A stretch of 51,838 bases of DNA from Bacillota bacterium (lineage in GTDB: Bacteria > Bacillota > Sulfobacillia > Sulfobacillales > JAIMBI01). Positions 32,646 through 41,654 of the stretch are shown piece after piece (positions within the stretch are counted from its first letter, which is position 1; every line of letters begins with the position of its first letter). Location: NCBI GenBank assembly GCA_021820465.1, contig JAKADP010000009.1:1-51838 (forward strand), read 5' to 3'. The notes beneath the pieces were generated by a model, which was given only the letters and a program-made list of their open reading frames with translations, searched no databases and was not told the origin of the DNA. Position numbers and translations under genes: made by a program.

Positions 32646-32810
32646 CCCCGTGCCTCCGTCCGTGAGCACGTGGCTCCAATAGGAACGCAACGGCTCGGGG
32701 AGGCTGCGATGGGATTGGGCCATCTCGAGGACCTGACCGACCCCGCAGACGCGGAGGATCCGGCGGACGTCGTCAAGCTGCCGCCGCCAAAAAACCGGGC
32801 AATCAGCCAT
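32646..32810 (-). pseudogene. Remnant of the AbiEii partner (DUF6922-like) gene
   Basis: CPVFWRRQLDDVRRILRVCGVGQVLEMAQSHRSLPEPLRSYWSHVL runs directly into the AbiEii N-terminus. It resembles the short helical DUF6922-type protein often encoded just ahead of AbiEii toxins (pattern L-x-RY/CG-x-x-x-LR.. S..LP...SFW). The N-terminal LFWD part is degraded. Assignment rests on position and a faint motif. Confidence 0.4.
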
Positions 32811-32978
32811 GCGGCATGGCGGTCCACATCACCCGCTCGCGGGGGTGCATGGCCTGACGCCCGATCCTGCCTGTTAACGGATGAAGTACACCAAGGGCCG
32901 CGCCCAGCGGTATGCCGCCTCACGCTGGGAGATGCGGGGTTCAGATCGAACATGAAGCCAGGCCCGCGCGCGTGGGAG

Positions 32979-33956
32979 TCACCGGAATCCCTGGTGGCGC
33001 CGCACCCACCACAGCAGTGTCAGGGTGACCGACGTCATCAGCGCCAGGCTGTACCAGTAGCCAAACCACCAGTGCAGCTCAGGAATTTTGAAGTTCATCC
33101 CATAAATCGACGCGATGGTGGTGGCTGGCAGGGACAGCACGGAGATGATGGTCAGCAGCTTGACCACCTTGTTGATTTCATTCGACTGCATGGACGTATA
33201 AGCCTCGACTGTCCCAGACAGCCCTTCTCGGGTGGCCTCCACCTCGTCCACGAGGTCGGCCATCCGATCCGTGACGTCCTGAAAGTACGGCCGATGACTC
33301 CGCTGAACGAAGTCAAAGTCGCTGGACCCCATTAGCTGAAATATCTCGGCTTCTGGGCGCAGCAGCCGGTTGAATGCCAACAGCGCCCGCCGCGCCGCCA
33401 AGATGCGTGGGGCCAGGTTCGCGTACGGATGCAGCAGCATCTCGGCCTGGATGGATTCGTAGTCGGCAATCAGGTGGCCACGCAGCCGCTCCCACGCGGA
33501 CAGATAGGCCGTCAGCACCTGGTACAGCGCTAAGTCGACGCCCTCGCTCAGTGTTTCGCCGCGGCGCGTCTCGTCCCATGCCATGGCCAACAGGTCCGAA
33601 GCCGCCACGTGCGCGGTCACCAGCACCTGGCGGTTCAGCACCACGTGCAGGGCCCGCTGGCGGTCGGCGGCGACACTCACCGCGTGGCCGGCCTCCAACG
33701 CCATGTCGGCCAGCACAAAGGTGACCGCCTCCGGATACAGCAGCAAGCTGGGCCGGCGCTTTTCATGGCGCACGATGCGGGTGGCCAGACCCACACGGTC
33801 GCGTGCCACGTGGGCGAGGACAGGGTCCAGCAGATGTTCCTCCTGGCTCAAGTCTAAGTCTGCCCAGACGGCGCGCGCGCCGCGCGGCCAGTCGCCGGCA
33901 CCGGCACCGCTCCGATCGTGGAGCCTGCCAGCGCTGTCCGACCAGGTTAAGCGCAC
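32979..33956 (-). CDS. corA: CorA-family Mg2+/divalent cation channel
   Basis: The product is 325 residues from GTG at 33956 with GGGAGG 5 nt upstream. A large cytoplasmic alpha/beta domain and long helical stalk precede two C-terminal membrane helices. The first ends in the selectivity motif YGMNF, and the periplasmic loop is KIPELHWWFGYWYSL. The family signature LPATTIASIYGMNFKIPE is clear. It forms pentameric channels. The C-terminus is basic (WVRRHQGFR) as usual. The gene is divergent from prkA. Confidence 0.94.
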   Translation of the reverse strand: MRLTWSDSAGRLHDRSGAGAGDWPRGARAVWADLDLSQEEHLLDPVLAHVARDRVGLATRIVRHEKRRPSLLLYPEAVTFVLADMALEAGHAVSVAADRQRALHVVLNRQVLVTAHVAASDLLAMAWDETRRGETLSEGVDLALYQVLTAYLSAWERLRGHLIADYESIQAEMLLHPYANLAPRILAARRALLAFNRLLRPEAEIFQLMGSSDFDFVQRSHRPYFQDVTDRMADLVDEVEATREGLSGTVEAYTSMQSNEINKVVKLLTIISVLSLPATTIASIYGMNFKIPELHWWFGYWYSLALMTSVTLTLLWWVRRHQGFR

Positions 33957-34180
33957 GCTGACCTCCCATCCGTGGACCCGGGATCCACCTGTCCTCCGCA
34001 CACCTTATGCTGGCTGGGCGCTCGCCCCGTATGCACGCCTCGCCCGCTCGCACACGCGGGGGCCAGTGGGCGCAAGGATGGCGGGAATTCCATTCGTCCG
34101 CTGCAATGGATAAAAGCGGTCGTTCTGGGGAGCCTACCGGCAAGCAGAAGCAGCAGCAGAGGCACCACAGAAGTCACCAA

Positions 34181-34210
34181 AGACCAAAGGAGACCAAACG
34201 AGACCAAAGG
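34181..34210 (+). repeat. Triplicated 10-bp unit carrying Shine-Dalgarno-like sequences before prkA
   Basis: AGACCAAA(G/C)G occurs three times in tandem and runs straight into the real ribosome site AAAGGAGG of prkA. Units 1 and 3 each make AAAGGAG. Partial copies continue upstream (CACCAAAG). Confidence 0.85.
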
Positions 34211-34219
34211 AGGTTGGGT

Positions 34220-36109
34220 ATGGCTTTGGAAGAGGCGCGCCCTTCAGGCGCGCTGTCAGGGTGGTCCGGGACCCTCGCCCAGTATCTGGAGTTGGTGGTG
34301 GACCGCCCCGAATTGGCGGACGATGCCCACGCCCGCCTGTACCGCATGATTCATGCCGCCGGACGCCGCCCGGGGGAACAGGGCGGTCCGGCCGTGTGGG
34401 CGTTTTTCGATGGGGAGCTCTATGGCTTGGAGGCCGCGGTGGACGTCTTGGTCGAGGAGTACCTGCACAGCGCGGCGCTGGGGCTGGAGCCGCGGCGCCG
34501 AATCCTGCTCCTCGTGGGTCCGGTCGGTGGGGGCAAGTCCACGCTGGTGTGGCTCCTAAAGCGCGGCCTCGAAGCCTGGACGGCCACCGACGCGGGAGCA
34601 GTGTATGGGATTGTCGGGTGCCCGATGCAGGAAGATCCTCTGCATCTCCTGCCGCCAGCGCTGCGCCGAGACTGGGCCCGGCGCATGGGGACCTTTCCGT
34701 CCGGAGACCTGTGTCCGCGCTGCCGGCTTGTGCTTGACGAAGAGTACGGCGGGCGCTACCTGGACATGCCCGTCGCCCGAATCTGGTTTTCCGAGGCGGA
34801 GCGCGTAGGCATCGGGACATTTGTGCCGTCTGACCCGAAGTCACAGGACGTCGCGGAGCTCACGGGCTCATTGGACTTCTCCACCATTACGCAGTATGGG
34901 TCTGAGTCGGATCCCCGGGCCTTTCGCTTTGACGGCGAGCTGTACCGAGCCAACCGGGGCCTGATGGAATTTCAAGAAATGCTGAAGCTGGATGAGCGAT
35001 TCTTGTACCAGTTGCTGGGGCTGGCCCAAGAGGGCCAATTCAAGGCGGGCCGCTTCGCTCTCATCTCCGCGGACCAAGTGGTGGTCGGGCACACCAATGA
35101 GCATGAGTATCGCGCGTTTGCGGCCAACCCCCGCAACGAAGCGCTGCTGTCTCGCATGATTGTCATCCGGGTGCCGTACCCGCTGAAAGTGCGAGACGAG
35201 GTCGCCATTTACAAGAAACTTCTGGGCCACAGTCGGCTGATGGAGACCGTTCACTGGGCCCCGGGCGCGCTCGAGGCCGCGGCCTCGGTCTCCGTGCTGT
35301 CGCGCCTCAAGGACCGGCCGGATACCGTGGCAGACCCGGTGACGCGCCTGGAGGTGCTAAATGGTGAAGACGTCCCCGGCCTGTCGCCGGACGAGGCCGC
35401 GGCCATTCGGGAGCACGCCGCCCAGAGCAGTGCCGGGATGGAAGGGCTGGATCCGCGCTTTGTGGTGAACCGGCTGGCGGCGGCTGTCGTCCGACGAGGA
35501 GGGCCGTGCATCGACGCGCCGGCGGTGCTGCGGGCCCTGGAGGCGGGTATGGGGCAGCACGCGCTGGCGGAGCGCACGGGCTCGGAGCGCCTGCAGCAGT
35601 GGATCGGACAGGCCCGGCGAGCTTATGACGAGCGCGTCCGGCGCGATGTCGAGCGCCAGTTTGTCGCCGTCTTCTCCGATCATGCCCGGGCCCTGTTTCA
35701 ACGCTACCTGGACCAAGTGGACCTGTGGCTGCGCCCCCCCGCACCGCGCGGAGGGGATGCTGACGGGCCGGCCGTGCCGGATGAGGCGCTGATGCGCAGC
35801 ATTGAGGAGCCGCTTGGCATTCTCGAGGCCCAGCGCCGCACCTTCCGCGAAGAGCTGTGGCTCCGGGTATCGGCGGTGGGTGGGCAGCGCGAGGCTTGGG
35901 ACTACCGGGTCCACGCGCGCCTTCGCCAAGCCGTCGAGCGCCGGGTGTTTGACCAGCTGGCGGACCTGCTCGCCCTAGAAGCGACAGGCGACGCCTCAGG
36001 CGCGGGAGGCCGGCTGCGGGCGGTGGTGGAGGGGCTGGCCGAGGCCGGCTACTGCGCCCGATGCGGGCCGGGCGCGCTGAAGTACGTGGCGGAGCTGCAG
36101 GCGCGCTGA
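34220..36109 (+). CDS. prkA: PrkA family serine protein kinase / AAA+ protein
   Basis: The product is 629 residues, matching the usual PrkA length (about 631). ATG at 34220 follows AAAGGAGG by 6 nt; the frame is open further upstream but without domain sequence. The N-terminal AAA domain has Walker A GPVGGGKST at residues 100-108. The PrkA-specific region contains CPMQEDPLHLLPP, LCPRCRLVLDEEYGG, DVAELTGSLDFSTI, GELYRANRGLMEFQEMLK and the EHEYRAFAANPRNEALLSRM segment. A C-terminal kinase-like helical domain follows. In spore-formers PrkA acts with YhbH and SpoVR, encoded next. Confidence 0.95.
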   Translation: MALEEARPSGALSGWSGTLAQYLELVVDRPELADDAHARLYRMIHAAGRRPGEQGGPAVWAFFDGELYGLEAAVDVLVEEYLHSAALGLEPRRRILLLVGPVGGGKSTLVWLLKRGLEAWTATDAGAVYGIVGCPMQEDPLHLLPPALRRDWARRMGTFPSGDLCPRCRLVLDEEYGGRYLDMPVARIWFSEAERVGIGTFVPSDPKSQDVAELTGSLDFSTITQYGSESDPRAFRFDGELYRANRGLMEFQEMLKLDERFLYQLLGLAQEGQFKAGRFALISADQVVVGHTNEHEYRAFAANPRNEALLSRMIVIRVPYPLKVRDEVAIYKKLLGHSRLMETVHWAPGALEAAASVSVLSRLKDRPDTVADPVTRLEVLNGEDVPGLSPDEAAAIREHAAQSSAGMEGLDPRFVVNRLAAAVVRRGGPCIDAPAVLRALEAGMGQHALAERTGSERLQQWIGQARRAYDERVRRDVERQFVAVFSDHARALFQRYLDQVDLWLRPPAPRGGDADGPAVPDEALMRSIEEPLGILEAQRRTFREELWLRVSAVGGQREAWDYRVHARLRQAVERRVFDQLADLLALEATGDASGAGGRLRAVVEGLAEAGYCARCGPGALKYVAELQAR

Positions 36110-36130
36110 CGCGCGAGAGCGGAGGACGTG

Positions 36131-37288
36131 ATGGGTGACAGCGCGCGGCCATCCACGCCGTGGGAGCACCCGCGCTACCGGCTCACGGCGCGCGGCTGGG
36201 ACCTCATGTTCCCGGCGGAAGATGATGCGCGGCGGCACAAGGAGCGCGTGGCTGACGCGATTCTGCGGCATCTCACGGACCTGGTCCAGGAGGAGAGCAT
36301 CGTGGTGTCCCGGGGGGACGACAGCCGGCGGGTCCTTCGGGTGCCTGTCGAAACCTTGACGGAGCCGCGCTTTCGCTATCAGGGACCCGGAGGCGCGTCC
36401 GACGGCCCGGGTGCTGAGGGGCCCGCCCGCGGGCAGCGGGAGTCCGGAGCGGCCGGGGGTCGGGGGCCCGGGCTCGACAACCTGGTGGACGCCGAGGTGA
36501 CGCTCGAAGAGGTGGAGTCGACCCTGCTTCAGGCGCTGGCGCTGCCCGAGTGGGACCCGCAGCGGCGCCATCGCGAGGTGGGGGGCGACGAGGCGGCGGT
36601 GCTGGCTCCGCATGGCGTGTCGGCCAGCCTGGCGCGGGCCCGAACCGTGGCGCAGAGCCTCACCCACCGTCAGGCCGGGCCGCGCCTGGCCATCTGGCCC
36701 AGCGACCTGCGGTATTGGCAGGCGCGACCCGCCGAGGCGGAAGAGGCAGGAGCCGTGGTGCTGGCGCTCATGGACACTTCCGGGTCGATGGGCAACTTTG
36801 AGAAATTTCTCGCCCGCACGTTCTTCTATTGGGCCGTGCGCATCCTCCGGACGCGCTACCCGCGCATACAGCTGGTGTTCTTGGCCCACGATGTTCGGGC
36901 GCGCGAGGTGGATGAAGACACATTTTTTCATCGGGGTGCCAGTGGCGGCACCGTGTCGTCTTCCGTCTATCGGCTGGCCTTGGAGGTGCTCGAGCGCTTT
37001 CCGGCCGCGCAGTACAACGCCTATGCGTTTCACTTCACGGACGGCGGCAATCTCACATCCGACAACGGCGCGGCGCTGGCGGCCGGCCAAGCCTTGGCGG
37101 CGCGCGTCAACTTGTTTGGCTATGGGGAGATTCACGACACCGCGCGCCATGCCAGCCCCCTCTACGAAGGTTTCCGCACGCGCGATCGGACCCGGGCCGT
37201 CCTGCTGCGGGGACGCGAAGACGTGTTTCGGGCGCTGGTGCGCTTCTTGGGCGCAGGGGGGAGGACTGACACCGATGGTGGCGACTGA
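36131..37288 (+). CDS. yhbH: YhbH family (DUF444) protein
   Basis: The product is 385 residues, ATG at 36131 with GGAGG 5 nt upstream (GTG at 36128 is the alternative). DUF444 proteins carry a von Willebrand A-like fold: the MIDAS motif is LALMDTSGSMGNFEKFLARTFFYW, followed by VFLAHDVRAREVDEDTFFHRGASGGTVSSSVYRLALE and YAFHFTDGGNLTSDN. A charged/Gly-rich linker (residues 80-120) separates a short N-terminal region. It lies 21 bp after prkA and overlaps spoVR by 14 bp. Confidence 0.93.
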   Translation: MGDSARPSTPWEHPRYRLTARGWDLMFPAEDDARRHKERVADAILRHLTDLVQEESIVVSRGDDSRRVLRVPVETLTEPRFRYQGPGGASDGPGAEGPARGQRESGAAGGRGPGLDNLVDAEVTLEEVESTLLQALALPEWDPQRRHREVGGDEAAVLAPHGVSASLARARTVAQSLTHRQAGPRLAIWPSDLRYWQARPAEAEEAGAVVLALMDTSGSMGNFEKFLARTFFYWAVRILRTRYPRIQLVFLAHDVRAREVDEDTFFHRGASGGTVSSSVYRLALEVLERFPAAQYNAYAFHFTDGGNLTSDNGAALAAGQALAARVNLFGYGEIHDTARHASPLYEGFRTRDRTRAVLLRGREDVFRALVRFLGAGGRTDTDGGD

Positions 37289-38504
37289 GCCTGCCAATCC
37301 GGTGGCCGCTTGGCAGCCGCTGCTGGAGGACACGGCCGAGGCCGCGGCGCGCGCGGGGTTGGACCCCGGCCCGGTGGACTTCCAGGTGGTGCCCGCCCGC
37401 CTGCTGGAAACCGTGACCGCCTATGGTGGGCTCCTGACGCGCCTCGGGCACTGGTCCTTTGGCAAGTCGTACTATCGAATCCGGATGGCGCAGCAGTATC
37501 GCGAGCTGCGCTTGTATGAGCTGGTCGTGCCCACGCGCCCGGCGGCGGCTTATCTCTTGAACACGACGCCGAAAGCCGAGACGCGCCTGGTGATGGCCCA
37601 CGTGCTGGCCCATGCGGACTTTTTTCGCCATCATGTGCGCTTTGCCCAGCAGCCACCCGACATGGCCCGCCGCAGCCGAGTCTGGCGCGAGTGGATGGAG
37701 GAGGCTTGGCCGCTTCAGCGGGGACGGGGATGGGAGGCGTTCCTGGATGACGCGGGCGTGCTGGCGGACCTGATTGACCCCTACAGCGCGGACCCGGCCG
37801 CGCCGCAGAACGTCCTGCCATGGGTGGCACGCGAGGCGGCCCACCTCACGGATCGCGAGCGGCAGGTGCTGTGGGTCGTGGAGCAGCAGGCGCGCTTCAT
37901 GCGTCCCGCACTGGAGACCAAGATTGCCAACGAGGGCTGGGCGACGTGGTGGCATCGCCGCCTCGTGCGCGACCAGGAGCTCCCCTTAGCCGACGTCCTG
38001 GACGCCGCCGCGCTCCATGCCCAGGTCGTGGCGCCCGGGCGGGCGCTGAATCCCTACGCGCTGGGGCTGGCGCTTTGGGAGCGTGCGGCCGCCGAGGACC
38101 CGGAGCGGCCCTGGCAGGACCGCCGCTGGATCAGCGATGAGGCGCTGGTCCAGCGCTATCTCGATGAATCCACCGCGGCACTGTGTCTGTCGCACGTCGA
38201 CGGCGCGTGGCCCACCGCAAAGGCGCAGCTGCTGGCCGAGCTGGACAATGGCGGGATTCCCCGCATCGAGCTGGACGGGGTGGACGCGGGCACCTTGCAG
38301 TTGGTCCACCGGTTCGACGGTCGGGAGTTGGACGCGAACCTCCTGCCGCATGCCTTGGCGGCCGTCAGCCGACTCTTTGGAGGGCCGGTGGCCCTGTGCA
38401 CTCGGCGCGGCGGGACAGAGGTGGTGCTGACCTCACGAGCCGCGGAGGGACAGTCGCAGCTGGCGGAGCGAGTGGTGGCGGGAGCGGACGGCGCACCGCG
38501 GTAG
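37275..38504 (+). CDS. spoVR: SpoVR family protein
   Basis: The product is 409 residues, ATG at 37275 (GTG at 37278 also possible) overlapping the end of yhbH. SpoVR landmarks are the FQVVPARLLETVTAYGGLLTRLGHWSFGKSYYRI segment, YELVVPTRPAAAYLLNTTPKAETRLVMAHVLAHADFF, the QNVLPWVAREAAHLTDRERQVLWVVEQQARFMRPALETKIANEGWATWWH core and NPYALGLALWE. In B. subtilis SpoVR is needed for normal spore cortex; the prkA-yhbH-spoVR set occurs widely. It is about 50 residues shorter than the Bacillus protein, mainly at the C-terminus. Confidence 0.94.
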   Translation: MVATEPANPVAAWQPLLEDTAEAAARAGLDPGPVDFQVVPARLLETVTAYGGLLTRLGHWSFGKSYYRIRMAQQYRELRLYELVVPTRPAAAYLLNTTPKAETRLVMAHVLAHADFFRHHVRFAQQPPDMARRSRVWREWMEEAWPLQRGRGWEAFLDDAGVLADLIDPYSADPAAPQNVLPWVAREAAHLTDRERQVLWVVEQQARFMRPALETKIANEGWATWWHRRLVRDQELPLADVLDAAALHAQVVAPGRALNPYALGLALWERAAAEDPERPWQDRRWISDEALVQRYLDESTAALCLSHVDGAWPTAKAQLLAELDNGGIPRIELDGVDAGTLQLVHRFDGRELDANLLPHALAAVSRLFGGPVALCTRRGGTEVVLTSRAAEGQSQLAERVVAGADGAPR

Positions 38505-38513
38505 CGCAAGGCC

Positions 38514-38759
38514 CTACCCGTGCCAGATGTATGGCAGGATGAGGGCAATCACCACCAACCCCACCCAGATCCACGCCAGTCGAAACCGCCTGCGCGGCGG
38601 AGGCGGCGGCACATGGCGGGACGGGCCGCGGCGAGGCGGGAACGGCACAACCTTGCCGCGAACCGGCGCGATGCGCAGAGACTGCCCGGCCCGCTTGGGT
38701 GCGGGCGGCCGGGCGGCTGGCTGATCACTGTCCCCCCGAGGATGCCCTCCCCGCTTCAT
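38514..38759 (-). CDS. Small proline-rich protein with C-terminal membrane helix
   Basis: The product is 81 residues, ATG with GGGAGG 5 nt upstream. The first 60 residues are basic and proline-rich (PAARPPAPKRAG; VVPFPPRRGPSRHVPPPPPRRRFR), followed by one membrane helix (LAWIWVGLVVIALILPYIW). No family recognised. It is convergent with spoVR. The clear ribosome site and tail-anchor layout favour a real gene. Confidence 0.6.
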   Translation of the reverse strand: MKRGGHPRGDSDQPAARPPAPKRAGQSLRIAPVRGKVVPFPPRRGPSRHVPPPPPRRRFRLAWIWVGLVVIALILPYIWHG

Positions 38760-38783
38760 ACGGCCTCCCGCCCCCTCCCTCGG

Positions 38784-39335
38784 CTAGTCCGACGGCCGCT
38801 GGCGGCGCAGGGTGTCGGCCGCCGGGGCGATCCATCGGCCATGCTGCCACACCCATCCCTGCGACACCAGAAAGTACACCAAGCCCAAGTGAGTCTTCGA
38901 GTCCGCTGCCCGGCCGTCCATCAGCATGGCCGGAATTTGGTCCAGCGGCACTTTGGTGACCACAATGTCCTCGGTCGCGTCCCAATGCATCTCGCCCAGC
39001 TGCGGATTTTTGGTGTAGTACAGGTGGCACTTGTTCCGCGCCACCCCGACCGACGGATAAAAGCGCGCGAGGAACCGCATGGGTCCCGCGATGAAGCCGG
39101 TCTCTTCCTGCAGTTCGCGGCGGGCACCGGCCACGGGATCTTCGCCGCGGCGCAGTCGGCCCGCCGGCAACTCAAGAATGCGCCGGCCCAGGGTCGGCCG
39201 GTATTGCTCCACCAGCACGACGCCCTCCGGCGTCTCGGCCAACACGGCGGCCACATCCGGCAAAATCAAATACTCGTGCACGTAGTGGGTTTCCCGAATG
39301 GTCACGGGCACCTGTCTAATGCGATTGCGCAACAT
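38784..39335 (-). CDS. Nudix hydrolase, ADP-ribose pyrophosphatase type
   Basis: The product is 183 residues. The Nudix box is complete at residues 59-81: G-x5-E-x7-RELQEETGF. The N-terminal PVTIRETHYVHEYLILPDVAAVLAETPEGVVLVEQYRPTLGRRILELPAG arrangement is that of ADP-ribose/NDP-sugar pyrophosphatases (NudF type). It hydrolyses ADP-ribose or similar to AMP plus sugar phosphate. It is divergent from the TetR gene, sharing a 120-bp upstream region. Confidence 0.9.
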   Translation of the reverse strand: MLRNRIRQVPVTIRETHYVHEYLILPDVAAVLAETPEGVVLVEQYRPTLGRRILELPAGRLRRGEDPVAGARRELQEETGFIAGPMRFLARFYPSVGVARNKCHLYYTKNPQLGEMHWDATEDIVVTKVPLDQIPAMLMDGRAADSKTHLGLVYFLVSQGWVWQHGRWIAPAADTLRRQRPSD

Positions 39336-39455
39336 AGAGCCAACGTCCTTCTGCTCAAACTGTTTCGGTCCGGCCCGGGGTGACGCCCTCGCGCCCCGCT
39401 GTATTAAGATTGAGTATACCAGGTACGGGCGCGCTGCACCCGGGGAGGTGCCCAG

Positions 39456-40085
39456 TTGGTTGAAGATCGGCGCGAAGCCCTGCTGAGGGCGGCGATTCTC
39501 GTGTTTCTGCGCGAGGGGTACCAGGGAGCGTCGGTCAAGGCCATCACCGAGCAGGCCGGGTGCGCGACCGGCACCTTCTATCTATATTTTCCCTCGAAGG
39601 ACGACTGCCTGTCGGCCCTGATTGACCGACTGTACGAGCGCGTGCTGGCCGGAGTGGCGGCCGCGCGGGCGCGCGAGACGGCCGTCACGGATAAGCTGTG
39701 GGTGTCGATGGAGGCGGCGGTGCGCGTGTTTGATGGCGAGCGCCAGCTGGCCGCCGTCGTGCTGCGAGATGCCCCGGGCGCGTCGCCCCTGTTTCGCGAT
39801 CGGCTGGATCGGGTGCGCGCGACGCTGGCGGCGCTCATCGCGGAGGACCTAGGTGATGCCGGAATGGACACGTGGGAGCGGGAGTGTGCGGCGCGCATGC
39901 TGGAAGGCGCGCTGGGGGAAGTGCTGGTGTGGCAGATGGCGCAGGACCCCGCAGCCAGTCGCCTGTGGGACGCCGGCCAGGTGGTGCGGCGGCTGTTTTG
40001 GCGCGGATGCGGCCTCCCCGCCCGACAAGACGAGCCGCCCGGGGAGATCGTGCGCGCCGGGGGACCCATGACACGCGAGGCATGA
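39456..40085 (+). CDS. TetR/AcrR family transcriptional regulator
   Basis: The product is 209 residues, TTG at 39456 with GGGGAGGTG upstream. The N-terminal HTH is LLRAAILVFLREGYQGASVKAITEQAGCATGTFYLYFPSKDDCLSALI, a canonical TetR domain. The C-terminal ligand domain is variable, with a long helical stretch RVRATLAALIAEDL. It is followed at 21 bp by a small unknown gene and then citrate synthase. The DNA just upstream (TATTAAG..GTATAC) is AT-rich and may hold the operator. Confidence 0.92.
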   Translation: MVEDRREALLRAAILVFLREGYQGASVKAITEQAGCATGTFYLYFPSKDDCLSALIDRLYERVLAGVAAARARETAVTDKLWVSMEAAVRVFDGERQLAAVVLRDAPGASPLFRDRLDRVRATLAALIAEDLGDAGMDTWERECAARMLEGALGEVLVWQMAQDPAASRLWDAGQVVRRLFWRGCGLPARQDEPPGEIVRAGGPMTREA

Positions 40086-40106
40086 CACACAAAGGAGGAG
40101 CGCCAA

Positions 40107-40391
40107 ATGTTGAAAGTGGTCAAGATGACGCCTGAGGGAGAAAATTGGGAGGTGGAGCTGTCCGTGTATGACGGGGTGTACCAGATGGACCGGTACCCCG
40201 TGCGCGTGGAGCGGGTGCCGCTGGCGCCGGACGGGCTGGACGCCGCGGCGCAGCACGATCGGATGACGCAGTTCGTGCTGACGGAGGTGATGCGCCACAT
40301 GCGGCGCGGGTCACTGCCGCCGCGGGGCACCCGGCTGGATGGCCGGGCCGTCTGGACATGGGCGCCGACGGACAAGGCCGTGGCCGACTGA
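40107..40391 (+). CDS. Hypothetical 94-residue protein
   Basis: ATG at 40107 has an excellent ribosome site (AAAGGAGGAG). The sequence MLKVVKMTPEGENWEVELSVYDGVYQMDRYPVRVERVPLAP looks like a small beta-rich cytoplasmic domain, followed by a helix (HDRMTQFVLTEVMRHMRRG). No family recognised. It is probably cotranscribed with the TetR gene 21 bp upstream. Confidence 0.7.
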   Translation: MLKVVKMTPEGENWEVELSVYDGVYQMDRYPVRVERVPLAPDGLDAAAQHDRMTQFVLTEVMRHMRRGSLPPRGTRLDGRAVWTWAPTDKAVAD

Positions 40392-40507
40392 GTCCGCCTG
40401 GGCTCCCGCTCCAGCCCCAGGGCTTGTCGGGCGCAAGGATGAGAGTAGTAGAATGAGACCGTCCGGGGTGGCGATGAGAAGCGCGCCCGGCGAGGAGGGA
40501 CCGTATT

Positions 40508-41638
40508 ATGCCCGAGACTCCGTTCAAGGCCGGCCTCGAAGACGTGGTGGCCGGCACCTCCGACATCTGCTTCATTGATGGCCATGAGGGCCGCCTTTTG
40601 TATCGCGGGTACAACATAACCGACTTGGCCGCCCACTCCAGCTTTGAAGAGGTGGCCTTTTTGCTGTGGTACGGGCACCTGCCGACGAGGCAGGAGCTGG
40701 CGGCCTTTACCCGCGAGCTTTCGGCGGAGCGCGAGGCGCCGGCGCCGGTCATGGCGCTCCTGCAAACCCTTCCCCACTCCACGCATCCGATGGACATGCT
40801 GCGTACGGCCGTGTCGCTGATGGGGATCTACGACCCGGAGCGCGACGACATGACGCCTGAGGCCAATCGGCGCAAGGCGGGCCGGCTGACGGCCCAGATG
40901 CCGACCGTGGTGGCGGCGTTTGACCGCATTCGGAATGGCAAGGCGCCCGTGGATCCCGACCCCAGCCTGCCCCTGGCCGAAAATTTTCTGTACATGCTGC
41001 ATGGCGAGCGTCCTCCCGCGCTGCATGCGCACGTGATGGATGTCGCCCTGATGCTCCACGCCGACCATGAGCTCAACGCGTCGACGTTTGCCGCGCGCGT
41101 CACCGCGGGAACGCTGTCGGACATGTACTCCGCCATCACCTCAGCGATCGGGACGCTGAAAGGGCCGCTGCACGGCGGCGCCAACGAGCAGGTCATGCAC
41201 ATGCTTGAGGAAATTGGCAGCATCGACCGCGTGGAGGGTTGGATGGCCGATGCCCTGGCGGCGAAAAAGAAAATCATGGGCTTTGGCCATCGGGTGTACA
41301 AGGCGGAGGACCCGCGCGCCACGATCCTGCGGCGGTACTCCGAAGAAGTGGGGCGCGCGGCCGGCAACCTGAAGTGGTATGACATGCTCCGCAAGGTGGA
41401 AGCGCTCTTTCCCCAGGGCAAGCCGCTGTACCCCAACGTGGACTTCTTCTCGGGCTCGGTCTACGCGCTGATGGGCATCCCTCGGGACGTCTTTACCCCC
41501 GTGTTTGCCATGAGCCGCACGGCCGGCTGGACGACGCACGTTCTTGAGCAGTACGGCAACAATCGCCTGATCCGCCCGCGTGCTGAGTACACCGGGCCCA
41601 CGCGTCTCGAGTACGTGCCTATAGACCAGCGGGCGTAG
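40508..41638 (+). CDS. Citrate synthase (citrate/2-methylcitrate synthase family)
   Basis: The product is 376 residues, ATG with GAGGAGG upstream. Catalytic residues are present: His222 in GPLHGGANE, His261 in GFGHRVYK and Asp312 in VDFFSGSVY. LHADHELNAS (His184, His187) is also typical. The length and sequence fit the short type I, dimeric Gram-positive/archaeal citrate synthases, a group which also includes 2-methylcitrate synthases; no prpBD genes are nearby, so the TCA role is preferred. A long inverted repeat follows the stop. Confidence 0.93.
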   Translation: MPETPFKAGLEDVVAGTSDICFIDGHEGRLLYRGYNITDLAAHSSFEEVAFLLWYGHLPTRQELAAFTRELSAEREAPAPVMALLQTLPHSTHPMDMLRTAVSLMGIYDPERDDMTPEANRRKAGRLTAQMPTVVAAFDRIRNGKAPVDPDPSLPLAENFLYMLHGERPPALHAHVMDVALMLHADHELNASTFAARVTAGTLSDMYSAITSAIGTLKGPLHGGANEQVMHMLEEIGSIDRVEGWMADALAAKKKIMGFGHRVYKAEDPRATILRRYSEEVGRAAGNLKWYDMLRKVEALFPQGKPLYPNVDFFSGSVYALMGIPRDVFTPVFAMSRTAGWTTHVLEQYGNNRLIRPRAEYTGPTRLEYVPIDQRA

Positions 41639-41654
41639 CCGGCGCCAAGGCCGC

